Shown piece after piece: positions 35,251 to 44,172 of a stretch of 64,000 bases of DNA. Made by a program: the position numbers and the translations under genes. This DNA comes from Winogradskyella sediminis (GTDB taxonomy: Bacteria > Bacteroidota > Bacteroidia > Flavobacteriales > Flavobacteriaceae): contig NZ_QUNH01000003.1 of assembly GCF_003387355.1 (NCBI RefSeq), positions 354,337 through 418,336 of the forward strand, read 5' to 3'. Position 1 is the stretch's first letter, and each line of letters opens with the position of its first letter. Below the pieces are notes generated by a model. It made no database searches. It was not told the origin of the DNA and saw only the letters and a list, made by a program, of their open reading frames with translations.

Positions 35251-37251
35251 CTAATAAGTTAATAGCTGTTTTAAAGCAGACTCAAAACGCCCTTTTGCTA
35301 AATACTGATCCTCTAACTGACCAATAAAAGGAATTGGAGTTTCTAAACTTGCTACACGTTTTACAGGCGCATCTAAGTATTCAAAACAATCTTCCATTAG
35401 CATAGCAGATAAGTCACTTGCAATACCACCAAATAAAGAATCCTCTTGAAGAATAATAGCACGTCCTGTCTTCTTAACAGAATTAACGATTGTGTCTTTA
35501 TCCAATGGTTGTAGAGTTCTTAAATCAATTAAATCTGCCGAGATATTAGTGTTCTTATCTAGAGTTTCTAAAGCCCAATGCACGCCTGCTCCATAGGTTA
35601 TAATAGTGACTGCCTCTCCTTCTTGTAAAACAGCAGCTTGCCCAAATGGGATAGTAAAATAATTTGTTGGTACATCTTGACGTGTGCTTCTATATAAAGC
35701 CTTATGTTCAAAAAACAATACAGGATTAGGGTCATTAATGGCTGTAGCTAATAAACCTTTTGCATCATAAGGAAATGCAGGATACACCACTTTTAATCCT
35801 GGGGTTTTAGTAAACCACGCTTCATTAGTTTGCGAATGAAATGGGCCTGCAGCAACTCCACCGCCACAAGGCATTCTTACTACAACATCTGCTTCCTGTT
35901 GCCATCTATAATGCGATTTTGCTAAATAATTAACCACAGGATTAAATCCGGATGTTACAAAATCTGCAAATTGCATTTCCACTACCGACTTAATACCCGA
36001 AATAGATAGTCCCATGGCAGTTTCAACTATGGCAGATTCACAAATCGGTGTATTTCTCACACGCTCTTTTCCAAAGGCTTCTACAAAACCATCTGTAATT
36101 TTAAAAACTCCACCATATTCCGCTATGTCTTGTCCCATAATCACTAGGTCATTATGCTTTTGCATGGACTGTTTTAAACTTTCGGATATAGCGTCTATAA
36201 ACCTTAACTCCTTAGTGTTTTGGCTTGGTGTAAAATCCTTATATTCAAATGATTTATATACATCATTTAATTCTACACTTTCATTTGCTGTAATTGCTGG
36301 CTCAGCATAAGCACTACTTAATGCGGTCTCTATTTCAGATTTAATTTCATTTATATAAGTCTCATCTATCTGAGCGGTAAGTATCTTTTTACTAAACAAA
36401 AAACTTCTGTAGTTTTCTATCGGATCTTTAGCTTCCCACTCGTCCATTAGGTCTTGAGGAACATATTTTGTTCCACTCGCTTCTTCATGCCCTCTACGTC
36501 TAAAAGTTTTAAATTCAATTAAAATTGGACGCGGACGTTTCCGTATACTTTCTGCTAATTTTTGAACCTTTGTGTAGGTTTCAATAATATTGTTTCCGTC
36601 TAAAATAAATGATTCAATACCGTAACCTTTACCTCTATCTGCGATATGTTTACAGTTATATTGTTCATTTGTAGGAGTAGAAAGACCGTAACCATTATTT
36701 TCTACACAAAATATAACTGGTAAACTCCAAACCGAGGCAACGTTTAAAGCCTCATGAAAATCCCCTTCACTTGTACCTCCTTCTCCCGAGAAAACAGCCG
36801 TAACATTACCATTCTTTTTTAATAAATTGGCTAAAGCGATTCCATCTGCAACTCCTAATTGTGGTCCTAAATGAGATATCATCCCCACAATATTATAGTC
36901 TTGAGTACCAAAATGAAACGAGCGATCTCTCCCTTTTGTAAATCCACTGGCTTTACCTTGCCATTGACAAAATAAACGATGTAACGGAATGTCTCTTGTA
37001 GTAAACACGCCAAGGTTTCTATGCATCGGTAAAATATATTCGCTAGGCTCTAAAGCCATTGTAACACCTACAGAAATGGCTTCTTGTCCAATTCCTGAAA
37101 ACCATTTTGAAATTTTTCCCTGACGTAAAAGAATGAGCATTTTCTCTTCAATTAGTCGTGGTTTTAACATGTTATAGTAAAGTTTTAATAACGTTTGGTC
37201 ATTTAAACTTCGTTTATCGTAAGCAATGTTACTTTTAGTTATAGTTGGCAT
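35251..37251 (-). CDS. 2-oxoacid dehydrogenase E1, fused alpha and beta subunits
   Basis: A thiamine-diphosphate-dependent decarboxylase component that feeds acyl groups to the lipoyl E2 of a branched-chain or pyruvate-type complex. The E1-alpha half (about 25-330) has the ThDP motif starting GEGGTSEGDFHEALN (156-170) and ending with ENNGYG (184-189), plus the phosphorylation-loop-like RRRGHEEASGTKY. The E1-beta half (about 345-666) contains VIMGQDIAEYGG, IVETAMGLSISG and FFEHKALYRS. At 666 residues it matches the single-chain alpha/beta forms typical of Bacteroidota. E2 and E3 are not next to it. Substrate preference (branched-chain versus pyruvate) is uncertain. Confidence 0.93.
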   Translation of the reverse strand: MPTITKSNIAYDKRSLNDQTLLKLYYNMLKPRLIEEKMLILLRQGKISKWFSGIGQEAISVGVTMALEPSEYILPMHRNLGVFTTRDIPLHRLFCQWQGKASGFTKGRDRSFHFGTQDYNIVGMISHLGPQLGVADGIALANLLKKNGNVTAVFSGEGGTSEGDFHEALNVASVWSLPVIFCVENNGYGLSTPTNEQYNCKHIADRGKGYGIESFILDGNNIIETYTKVQKLAESIRKRPRPILIEFKTFRRRGHEEASGTKYVPQDLMDEWEAKDPIENYRSFLFSKKILTAQIDETYINEIKSEIETALSSAYAEPAITANESVELNDVYKSFEYKDFTPSQNTKELRFIDAISESLKQSMQKHNDLVIMGQDIAEYGGVFKITDGFVEAFGKERVRNTPICESAIVETAMGLSISGIKSVVEMQFADFVTSGFNPVVNYLAKSHYRWQQEADVVVRMPCGGGVAAGPFHSQTNEAWFTKTPGLKVVYPAFPYDAKGLLATAINDPNPVLFFEHKALYRSTRQDVPTNYFTIPFGQAAVLQEGEAVTIITYGAGVHWALETLDKNTNISADLIDLRTLQPLDKDTIVNSVKKTGRAIILQEDSLFGGIASDLSAMLMEDCFEYLDAPVKRVASLETPIPFIGQLEDQYLAKGRFESALKQLLTY

Positions 37252-37447
37252 GTAATGTTGTTTCTGAGATATTTATAGTGTATTCATATAACGTTTTCTG
37301 TTTATTTTAAGCAACGCTATAAACGACTTCTTTTTTACTTGTGGTAAAGGTATCAATATTTCAAAAGTAAATAAAATTGCTTCAATATTCTCTGTTGCAC
37401 TTCAAATTGTCAATAATTCCTACTTATATTTTTAGCACTATTATTGT

Positions 37448-37455
37448 TACATTTG
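37448..37455 (+). promoter_or_regulatory. -7 box for the oxygenase gene
   Basis: TACATTTG matches TAnnTTTG, 30 nt before the ATG at 37486. It rules against the in-frame TTG at 37444, which lies upstream of the box. Confidence 0.5.
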
Positions 37456-37485
37456 TATATTGACAAAAATTTAATAACAAATCCC

Positions 37486-38436
37486 ATGGATAGAATACCT
37501 AGTGTAGATTTAAAGGATTTTATATCTGATGATCCAAAACGCAAAGAAAAATTTATAAATGATATAGGAAAAGCTTATGAGGACATAGGTTTTGTAGCTT
37601 TAAAAGGACACTTTTTAGATGATGAGTTGGTAGATAGTTTATATGATGAAGTTAAAAACTTTTTCGACCTACCTTTAGAAGTTAAAGAAAGTTACGAGAT
37701 TCCTGGTATTGGTGGACAACGTGGTTATGTATCTTTTGGAAAAGAAAGCGCCAAAGGAAAAAAAGAAGGTGATTTAAAAGAATTTTGGCACTTTGGACAA
37801 TATGTTGAAGACGATGAAGAACGTCGAAAAGAATATCCGGAAAATGTTGAAGTAAAAGAATTAGAGGATTTTAATAAAGTAGGTAAACAAACTTACCAAA
37901 TGCTCGAAAAAACTGCTAAATATGTATTAAGAGCATTAGCATTGTACTTAAATTTAGAAGAAACGTATTTTGATAATTACATTCATAATGGTAACTCTAT
38001 CTTAAGACCAATTCACTATCCTCCAATTACCGAAGAACCTAAAAACGCCGTTAGAGCAGCTGCTCATGGAGACATTAATCTTATTACTTTATTAATGGGA
38101 GCTCAAGGTAGAGGCTTGCAAGTGCAACGTCATGATGGCGAATGGATTGATGCGATTGCAGAACCAGACGAATTAATGATTAATGTTGGTGACATGTTAT
38201 CGAGACACTCTAATAATAAATTAAAATCTACAATTCATCGCGTTATTAATCCTCCAAGAGAACTTTGGGGTACCTCTCGCTACTCTATTCCGTTTTTTAT
38301 GCATCCTATTAGCGAAATGAAACTAGATGTGTTAGAGAGTTGTATTGATGAAGATAACCCAAAGCAATTTGAAGATATCACAGCAGGAGAGTTCTTAAAC
38401 GAACGCTTAATTGAACTTGGACTTATTAAAAAATAG
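37486..38436 (+). CDS. Isopenicillin-N-synthase-like 2OG/Fe(II) oxygenase
   Basis: A 316-residue cytoplasmic non-haem iron oxygenase. The N-terminal DIOX_N region is present (RIPSVDLKDF, YEDIGFVALKGHFL). The iron ligands are His194 and Asp196 in HGDINLITLLMG and His251 in IHRVINPP. Arg265 and Ser267 of the RYS motif would bind 2-oxoglutarate. The LQVQRHDGEWIDA strand is also typical. Homologs include plant-type and bacterial 2OG oxygenases of unknown substrate. No beta-lactam gene lies nearby, so the name refers to fold only. The start ATG follows a -7 box. A structured leader and the SUI1 gene come next. Confidence 0.85.
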   Translation: MDRIPSVDLKDFISDDPKRKEKFINDIGKAYEDIGFVALKGHFLDDELVDSLYDEVKNFFDLPLEVKESYEIPGIGGQRGYVSFGKESAKGKKEGDLKEFWHFGQYVEDDEERRKEYPENVEVKELEDFNKVGKQTYQMLEKTAKYVLRALALYLNLEETYFDNYIHNGNSILRPIHYPPITEEPKNAVRAAAHGDINLITLLMGAQGRGLQVQRHDGEWIDAIAEPDELMINVGDMLSRHSNNKLKSTIHRVINPPRELWGTSRYSIPFFMHPISEMKLDVLESCIDEDNPKQFEDITAGEFLNERLIELGLIKK

Positions 38437-38449
38437 TACTTAGTAGTCG

Positions 38450-38503
38450 GTCTTAGTCGCAGTTGCTCAACCCAACTTATTGACTGAAGCCGATAACTAA
38501 GAC
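38450..38503 (+). promoter_or_regulatory. Inverted repeat and nested hairpin in the leader of the SUI1 gene
   Basis: GTCTTAGT (38450-38457) is complementary to ACTAAGAC (38496-38503). Inside lies an alternative stem: AGTC/GACT (38455-38458 with 38482-38485) and AGTTG/CAACT (38461-38465 with 38473-38477). The two overlap in the 5' arm, so they are alternatives. No known riboswitch is recognised. Confidence 0.35.
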
Positions 38504-38517
38504 TGTAAACGGAACCT

Positions 38518-38847
38518 ATGGATTTACAAGATCAGTTAAAAAACCTTTTCCCAGACCATACGCCAGAACCCGCAGATCATTCTGAAGATTCAAAGAATGA
38601 TTTATGGCTACAAGACGATCCTATAATTTGCAAATACGAAAAGCGAAAAGGAAAACCAATTACAATTCTTGAAGGCTATACAGGCGCGACTGAAGATTTC
38701 AAAAAATTAGCTAAAGAACTAAAAACAAAACTTAGTGTCGGTGGCAGTTTTAAGGATGATAAAATCATTATCCAAGGAGATTACAGAGATAAAATTATGA
38801 CCATGCTTAAAGAAAAAGGATTTAATGTAAAACGCGTAGGTGGTTAA
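38518..38847 (+). CDS. SUI1/eIF1-family translation initiation factor-like protein
   Basis: A 109-residue cytoplasmic protein of the SUI1 (YciH) family. The C-terminal 75 residues carry the SUI1 fold: YEKRKGKPITILEGYTG, FKKLAKELKTKLSVGGSFKD, KIIIQGDYRDKIMTMLKEKG. The N terminus is acidic and short. Bacterial members bind the small ribosomal subunit and influence start-codon fidelity in E. coli, but the role in Bacteroidota is not established. It is the first gene of a tight four-gene run (SUI1, DUF1835, phosphorylase, solute-binding-like). Confidence 0.9.
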   Translation: MDLQDQLKNLFPDHTPEPADHSEDSKNDLWLQDDPIICKYEKRKGKPITILEGYTGATEDFKKLAKELKTKLSVGGSFKDDKIIIQGDYRDKIMTMLKEKGFNVKRVGG

Positions 38848-38852
38848 TTGGT

Positions 38853-39785
38853 ATGGTAAAGAATGGCTTACATATTACCAATGGTAATAATCTCACGGAC
38901 TATTTAAGAGATTTAGATTTTAAAGAAGATATTTTAACGTGGCAAGAGATGCTCTGCGAAGGGCCTACAATTCCTGCGATTAATTCTAGGGCGTTTTTAA
39001 ATCTTCGTACAGAGTTTTTAAAAACACATTACGACATTGAAGTTAATACAAGAGAAATTCTTTCAGAATTATCTAAATTAAATGAAATTGATAAATACAC
39101 TGAAATAAATCTATGGTTTGAGTACGATTTGTTTTGTCATATCAACCTTTTAGGTGTTATAAATTTATTACATCAAAAAGAGATAAAAAAGCCACTTTAT
39201 CTTATATGTAGTGGACGTGTAGAAGGCGAAAAACGCCTAAAAGCTTTAAGTGAACTCAATCCTGACCAATTAAAATCGCATTATAAAGAACGTGTTTTAC
39301 TAACCAAAGAAGATATTGATTTAGCTATTGCTTTATGGAGAACTTATTGTGGTAGAGATCATAATATCTTAAAACCTTATATTGTTAAAAAATCTAATTT
39401 TAAATATTTAAGTAATTGTTTAAGAGCGCACTTAGAACGGTTTCCTTTTCAGAAAAGCGGTCTTAGTGTCATCGAAGCCAATATTTTAACAATAGTAAAA
39501 GATAATTTCATTAAGTCTAAAAACCACCTTTTGGGTTATAGTCTTAATTATCAAGGTTATTATGGGTTTGGTGACCTGCAAGTTGCACGAATTATAGATA
39601 AATTAGATCTCTTTTTTACAGAAGATGACAGCGGAATTACACTCAATAGAAAAGGTCATGAAGCCTTATTAAAACAGCATAATTTTGTTAAAGACATAAA
39701 TAACGACATGGTTTATGGTGGAGTTAAACGTTTAGAGTTTCAATTCAACATAAAACAGAATAAACTTATAAAAACCATAATTTAA
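38853..39785 (+). CDS. DUF1835 domain protein
   Basis: A 310-residue cytoplasmic protein of unknown function. It matches DUF1835 by LHITNGNNLTDYLRD at the N terminus, WQEMLCEGPT and INLWFEYDLFCHINLLG. It lies 5 bp after the SUI1 stop, and its last base overlaps the next start (TAATG), so it is translationally coupled to the phosphorylase gene. No catalytic residues can be assigned. The C terminus (DFKYL-like helices, GVKRLEFQFN) is helical and charged. Confidence 0.8.
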   Translation: MVKNGLHITNGNNLTDYLRDLDFKEDILTWQEMLCEGPTIPAINSRAFLNLRTEFLKTHYDIEVNTREILSELSKLNEIDKYTEINLWFEYDLFCHINLLGVINLLHQKEIKKPLYLICSGRVEGEKRLKALSELNPDQLKSHYKERVLLTKEDIDLAIALWRTYCGRDHNILKPYIVKKSNFKYLSNCLRAHLERFPFQKSGLSVIEANILTIVKDNFIKSKNHLLGYSLNYQGYYGFGDLQVARIIDKLDLFFTEDDSGITLNRKGHEALLKQHNFVKDINNDMVYGGVKRLEFQFNIKQNKLIKTII

Positions 39786-40657
39786 TGGCTATAAAAAATT
39801 CAGAACTCATTTTAAATCCGGATGGTAGTGTATACCATCTCAATTTAAAGCCCGAAAATATTTCAGACACTATCATTTTTGTTGGTGATCAAGATCGTGT
39901 AGAGAAAATAACTAAGCACTTTGATAGTGTAGAATTTAGTACTCAAAAACGAGAATTTAAAACACAAACTGGCTACTACCAAGATAAACGACTTACGGTT
40001 ATTTCCACAGGTATAGGTCCTGATAATATTGATATTGTCTTAAATGAACTTGATGCTTTAGTTAATATTAATCTAGAAACCAGAGAGCTTAAAAAAGAAC
40101 TTTCTAGTCTTAATATTGTTAGAATAGGGACTTCGGGATCTTTACAAAACGATATACCTGTAGATGCCTTTTTAATTAGTACACATGCCTTAGATATTAA
40201 TGGGATGTTACACTTTTATCAAATTAACGGCATTAGTAATCCTGAAATTGAAGATGAATTTATAAAGCATACGGACTGGGATAAAAATAAAGCCAGACCC
40301 ATAATTATTAATAACAGTAAGTATTTAGAAAAGTATTTTGAAGGGGAGGATATACATAAAGGCATGACAGGTACTGCAGGTGGTTTTTATGGACCTCAAG
40401 GACGTGTATTGCGCTTGCCCTTGCAAGATCCGGAGCTTAATACTAAATTAGACAACTTTAGTTACAAGGACTATAGAATTACCAATTTTGAAATGGAAAC
40501 ATCAGTGATTTATGGACTTTCAAAATTGTTAGGTCACGAGGCTCTATCCTTAAACGCTATCATTGCCAATAGAGCAAACGGTGATTTTAGCAAAGATCCT
40601 AAAAAGGTGGTAGATCAATTAATTTTATATGCTTTAGAGCGTATCGTAAATATCTAA
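39785..40657 (+). CDS. Nucleoside phosphorylase family protein
   Basis: A 290-residue enzyme of the PNP/uridine phosphorylase family that splits nucleosides to base and ribose-1-phosphate. Motifs are IFVGDQDRVEKI near the N terminus, TGIGPDNIDIVLNELDAL, RIGTSGSLQNDIPVD, the purine/uracil-site segment NFEMETSVIYGLSKLLGH with the ribose-contacting Glu-Met-Glu, and AIIANRANGDF. Substrate is undecided, with uridine-type slightly favoured. Its start overlaps the DUF1835 stop by one base. The solute-binding-like gene starts 59 bp downstream. Confidence 0.87.
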   Translation: MAIKNSELILNPDGSVYHLNLKPENISDTIIFVGDQDRVEKITKHFDSVEFSTQKREFKTQTGYYQDKRLTVISTGIGPDNIDIVLNELDALVNINLETRELKKELSSLNIVRIGTSGSLQNDIPVDAFLISTHALDINGMLHFYQINGISNPEIEDEFIKHTDWDKNKARPIIINNSKYLEKYFEGEDIHKGMTGTAGGFYGPQGRVLRLPLQDPELNTKLDNFSYKDYRITNFEMETSVIYGLSKLLGHEALSLNAIIANRANGDFSKDPKKVVDQLILYALERIVNI

Positions 40658-40716
40658 TAAGCATAAAATAACTTTCTGTTTTATAGGAAGAATTACAGAA
40701 TTTAGTAAAACACAGA

Positions 40717-41571
40717 ATGAAAAAAGTAAATATAGGAGGTGTTCCTGAACACTTTAACTTAGCGTGGTACCTCACACTTAAAAACGGTGAATATAAAGAT
40801 GAAAACATCAATTTAAGGTGGCACGATTATTATGGTGGCACAGGCGCTATGACTAAAGCTTTACGTTCTGGAGAGATTGATATGGCTGTGATATTAACCG
40901 AAGGAATTGTTAAAGATATCATTGAAGGAAATCCGTCTAAAATCGTTCAAACTTTTGTAGAAACCCCTTTAATTTGGGGCATACATGTCGCAGCCGATTC
41001 TAAATTTAAAACTGTTAAAGATATCAAAGGTAGTAGAGCTGCCATAAGTAGATATGGCTCTGGCTCTCATCTTATGGCTTATATCAATGCTAAAAACAAC
41101 AATTGGGACTTAGAAAAAGACTTGAATTTTGAAGTTATCAAAAACTTAGATGGCGCCATTAAAGGTCTAACAGAGGGAGATGCTGATTATTTTATGTGGG
41201 AGAAATTTACCACTAAGCCCATTGTAGACGAAGGTGTCTTTAGACGAATTGATAATTGTCCTTCGCCTTGGCCGTGTTTTGTAATTGCAGTAAGACAAGA
41301 TTTTATTGATCAGAATGCAACGGAGCTTAAAACTATCTTAGATATTATTAACGGAACAACTTCAGAGTTTAAATCTATTCCAAGTATAGATAAAACGATT
41401 GCTAATCGTTACGAACAAGAGCTAGATGATGTACAAGAATGGTTATCGTTAACAGAATGGTCGCAAACTATTATGGATAAGAAAACTTTAGATAATGTAC
41501 AAAATCAACTTTTTGACCTAAATATTATTGAGAAGAAGGTAGCATATTCCGATTTAATTCATAAGATTTAA
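40717..41571 (+). CDS. Cytosolic solute-binding-like protein (periplasmic-binding-protein type II fold)
   Basis: A 284-residue protein with an NMT1/THI5-like type II binding fold: VNIGGVPEHFNLAWYLTLK, GGTGAMTKALRSGEIDMAVI, KTVKDIKGSRAAISRYGSG and the hinge-side NNNWDLEKDLNFEV. It lacks any signal peptide or lipobox, so it is probably cytoplasmic, and there is no ABC permease or ATPase next to it. It follows the nucleoside phosphorylase gene, which would fit a nucleobase- or pyrimidine-derived ligand, but that is inference. A role in binding or synthesis rather than transport is likely. Confidence 0.75.
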   Translation: MKKVNIGGVPEHFNLAWYLTLKNGEYKDENINLRWHDYYGGTGAMTKALRSGEIDMAVILTEGIVKDIIEGNPSKIVQTFVETPLIWGIHVAADSKFKTVKDIKGSRAAISRYGSGSHLMAYINAKNNNWDLEKDLNFEVIKNLDGAIKGLTEGDADYFMWEKFTTKPIVDEGVFRRIDNCPSPWPCFVIAVRQDFIDQNATELKTILDIINGTTSEFKSIPSIDKTIANRYEQELDDVQEWLSLTEWSQTIMDKKTLDNVQNQLFDLNIIEKKVAYSDLIHKI

Positions 41572-41713
41572 GTTTGTAGCCATAGTAACCATTGGATATT
41601 GAGCGCAAATCATTTTAACAATTTCATATTTTTAAAACCATCATATTTAGACAGATAATTATTTAAAGTTAAAGTGTTTTGGATTATAATTTCCAATATT
41701 TCAAAAATTTAGT

Positions 41714-41721
41714 TACATTTG
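41714..41721 (+). promoter_or_regulatory. -7 box of the small membrane-peptide gene
   Basis: TACATTTG matches TAnnTTTG, 43 nt before the ATG at 41765. It supports the small ORF as a transcribed unit. Confidence 0.45.
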
Positions 41722-41764
41722 TTTACCTCTGCATCAGTATTATTGATAACCCAAATAGATAAAT

Positions 41765-41986
41765 ATGATTGTAAACATTATTCTAATTTTATCATGCTTA
41801 GTTGCTATTAATTTTTTATTATTAATATTTAGTTGCAATAAAACCACTAAGAAAGTTTCAAATAAAGTGGCTCAACCTGTAAAAGCTAATATTAAGCCAG
41901 CTCAAACAATTAAATCTAAAAAATCACCTACTCTAGTGTCCAATCAATTACAGTCTTCTCGTCAACTTGCGCCAACTGGTAGTTAG
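41765..41986 (+). CDS. Small single-pass membrane protein of unknown function
   Basis: A 73-residue frame with one hydrophobic helix at residues 1-23 (MIVNIILILSCLVAINFLLL) followed by a basic Lys/Thr/Gln-rich tail, predicted to face the cytoplasm or periplasm. The Cys at the end of the helix (IFSC) resembles a lipobox, so a lipoprotein is possible. It has its own -7 box. The last 59 bp overlap the 3' end of the convergent ung gene on the other strand, which lowers confidence. No family is recognised. Confidence 0.45.
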   Translation: MIVNIILILSCLVAINFLLLIFSCNKTTKKVSNKVAQPVKANIKPAQTIKSKKSPTLVSNQLQSSRQLAPTGS

Positions 41987-42605
41987 TTTTACTGAAATGC
42001 TTATTTCCAAACCAATACCCTCTATTTGCACTTAATGGAGAAGGATGACCGCTCTCAAGAACGATATGTTTTTTAGTATCAATTAATTTCTTTTTCTTTT
42101 TAGCATAGCCTCCCCAAAGTAGAAACACAACATTTGTTTTTTCTGTACTAATGGTTTTAATAACCGCATCTGTAAATTGCTCCCAACCTTTCTTTTGATG
42201 ACTTCCAGCTTTATGCGCTCTAACCGTTAAAGTGGCATTTAACAACAAAACTCCTTGATCTGCCCATGGTATTAAATTACCACTTATAGGGTAAGCAACA
42301 CCAAGATCTTGTTTTAGTTCTTTAAATATATTAACTAACGACGGAGGATGTTTTATACCATCGTTTACGGAAAAACTTAAACCATTAGCCTGACCAATAT
42401 CATGATAAGGATCCTGACCTAAAATAACGACCTTTAAGTTATTAAAATGACAATGATTAAAAGCATTAAAAATATCTGATGCCTTAGGAAAACACTGATA
42501 ATGGCTATACTCTTCTTTGACAAAGGCTGCTAAAGCTTTGAAATAAGGTTTTTCAAACTCGGTTTCGAGATAAATTTTCCAGCTTTCATTTATATTTACA
42601 TTCAT
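41928..42605 (-). CDS. ung: Uracil-DNA glycosylase
   Basis: This enzyme removes uracil from DNA, starting base-excision repair. The 225-residue protein shows all family-1 signatures: the water-activating loop GQDPYH (63-68, catalytic Asp65), SFSV in the uracil pocket, LLLNATLTVR, VVFLLWGGYAKKK, and the DNA-intercalation loop HPSPLSANRG with its active His. Length is standard. The start ATG (42605) lies next to the divergent YfcC gene. The 3' end overlaps a small membrane ORF. The window also holds the TIGR03915/TIGR03916 pair, which is linked to UDG-type repair elsewhere. Confidence 0.97.
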   Translation of the reverse strand: MNVNINESWKIYLETEFEKPYFKALAAFVKEEYSHYQCFPKASDIFNAFNHCHFNNLKVVILGQDPYHDIGQANGLSFSVNDGIKHPPSLVNIFKELKQDLGVAYPISGNLIPWADQGVLLLNATLTVRAHKAGSHQKKGWEQFTDAVIKTISTEKTNVVFLLWGGYAKKKKKLIDTKKHIVLESGHPSPLSANRGYWFGNKHFSKTNYQLAQVDEKTVIDWTLE

Positions 42606-42639
42606 AGACGCTTAATCAAATTAGATTCTTAATAAGGTT

Positions 42640-42647
42640 TAAATTTG
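42640..42647 (+). promoter_or_regulatory. -7 box for the YfcC-type gene
   Basis: TAAATTTG matches TAnnTTTG and lies 16 nt before the ATG at 42664. The leader is about 10 nt. Confidence 0.45.
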
Positions 42648-42663
42648 CAACAAACTATTTAGA

Positions 42664-44157
42664 ATGAAACATCTAAAATTTCCCTCTGCACAAACAATTT
42701 TATTTATCATAGCAGGTTTAGTTACGCTTTTAACTTGGCTAATTCCGGCAGGTAAATACGATACGTTAAGCTACAATACTAAAACAGACAAATTTACACG
42801 ATTAAGTCTAGATAAAGAAATTGAGCTACCTGCTTCACAAGCTACACTCGAAGATTTAAATATTAAAATTCCCTTAGGTAAATTTACTAACGGTGATATA
42901 TACAAGCCTATTAACATCCCTGGAACATATAGCGAATTAGAAGCCCAACCACAAGGTTTTCTTGAGTTTGTAAAATCGCCAGTTAAAGGTATCATTGAAG
43001 CTGCAGACATTATTTTCTTAGTTTTAATTATCGGTGGTTTAATAGGTATTCTTAACAAATCTGGAGCTTTTGATGCAGCTATTGGTCAACTTGTAAACCT
43101 ATTAAAAGGGAGGGAATCCTTACTTATTGTGTTGGTAACAACCTTAGTTGCTTTAGGTGGAACTACCTTCGGTTTTGCCGAAGAAACAATTGCGTTTTTT
43201 CCTATTTTGATTCCTGTGTTTTTAGCGGCAAAATACGATGCCATAGTTGGTGTAGCTTGTATTTTCTTAGGTTCTGCCATTGGTACCATGTGTTCTACAA
43301 TAAATCCTTTTTCTACCATTATTGCTAGTGATTCAGCTGGTATTAATTGGACGACTGGTCTTTATGGGCGTATATTTATGTTGCTCTTATGTCTAACGAT
43401 TACTATACTTTATATCCTTAATTATGCGAAACGCGTAAAAAATGATCCTTCAAAATCTATAATATATCATCAAAAAGAAGAAATAGAAGCCTTATTCGCT
43501 TTAAAAAATAGTACCAATATTAAATTTAATTGGAGACTAAAATTAGCCTTGTTCGTTTTTACAAGTTGCTTTATACTAATGATAATTGGTGTATCCGTTT
43601 TAGATTGGTGGTTTATAGAAATGACAACGGTCTTCTTGGTCGGCTCTATACTTATTGGGTTTATTATTAAAATGAGTGAAACCGAATTCATTGAAACCTT
43701 TGTAAAAGGTGCAAGTGACCTATTGGGAGTTGCATTGATTATTGGGATTGCCAGAGGAGTCACCGTACTTATGACCGACGGATTAATCAGTGATACCTTA
43801 TTATTTTACGCCAGTGATTTAACCACAGGCATGTCTAAAGGCATTTTCACTAGCGTATTGACAATGATTTATGCCGGATTATCATTTTTTATTCCAAGCT
43901 CTTCCGGAATGGCTGTTTTAACCATGCCTATAATGGCACCTTTAGCAGATACTGTGGGAATTGGACGCGAAATAGTAGTAAACACGTATCAATACGGTTT
44001 AGGGCTCTTTTACCTTATCAATCCTACTGGCTTAATATTAGCATCGCTAGCGGTAGCTAAAATCAATTTTAGTAAATGGCTAAAATTTATAATGCCTTTA
44101 TTTATAATATTAACCTTAGTAATTTTAATCGTTTTAGCACTATCTTCATACGTATAG
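42664..44157 (+). CDS. YfcC-family membrane carrier (C4-dicarboxylate/amino-acid type)
   Basis: A 497-residue inner-membrane protein with about 12 hydrophobic segments. Markers are LLTWLIPAGKYD in the first helix, a periplasmic loop with FLEFVKSPVKGIIEAADIIF, FGFAEETIAFFPIL, GSAIGTMCSTINPFST and the late PSSSGMAVLTMPIMAPLAD. These match the YfcC/DcuC-like group, which moves carboxylates or amino acids. The substrate cannot be deduced. It is divergent from ung and followed by mutS2 with its own promoters. Confidence 0.85.
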   Translation: MKHLKFPSAQTILFIIAGLVTLLTWLIPAGKYDTLSYNTKTDKFTRLSLDKEIELPASQATLEDLNIKIPLGKFTNGDIYKPINIPGTYSELEAQPQGFLEFVKSPVKGIIEAADIIFLVLIIGGLIGILNKSGAFDAAIGQLVNLLKGRESLLIVLVTTLVALGGTTFGFAEETIAFFPILIPVFLAAKYDAIVGVACIFLGSAIGTMCSTINPFSTIIASDSAGINWTTGLYGRIFMLLLCLTITILYILNYAKRVKNDPSKSIIYHQKEEIEALFALKNSTNIKFNWRLKLALFVFTSCFILMIIGVSVLDWWFIEMTTVFLVGSILIGFIIKMSETEFIETFVKGASDLLGVALIIGIARGVTVLMTDGLISDTLLFYASDLTTGMSKGIFTSVLTMIYAGLSFFIPSSSGMAVLTMPIMAPLADTVGIGREIVVNTYQYGLGLFYLINPTGLILASLAVAKINFSKWLKFIMPLFIILTLVILIVLALSSYV

Positions 44158-44172
44158 TATATTATAAAACTC

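Noticed and set aside
37444-37485. TTG start of the oxygenase gene at 37444
   Set aside because: It overlaps the TAnnTTTG box; ATG 37486 matches the family N terminus.
37486-38436. Beta-lactam biosynthesis gene
   Set aside because: Similarity is to the general 2OG/Fe(II) oxygenase fold; no peptide synthetase or other beta-lactam gene is present.
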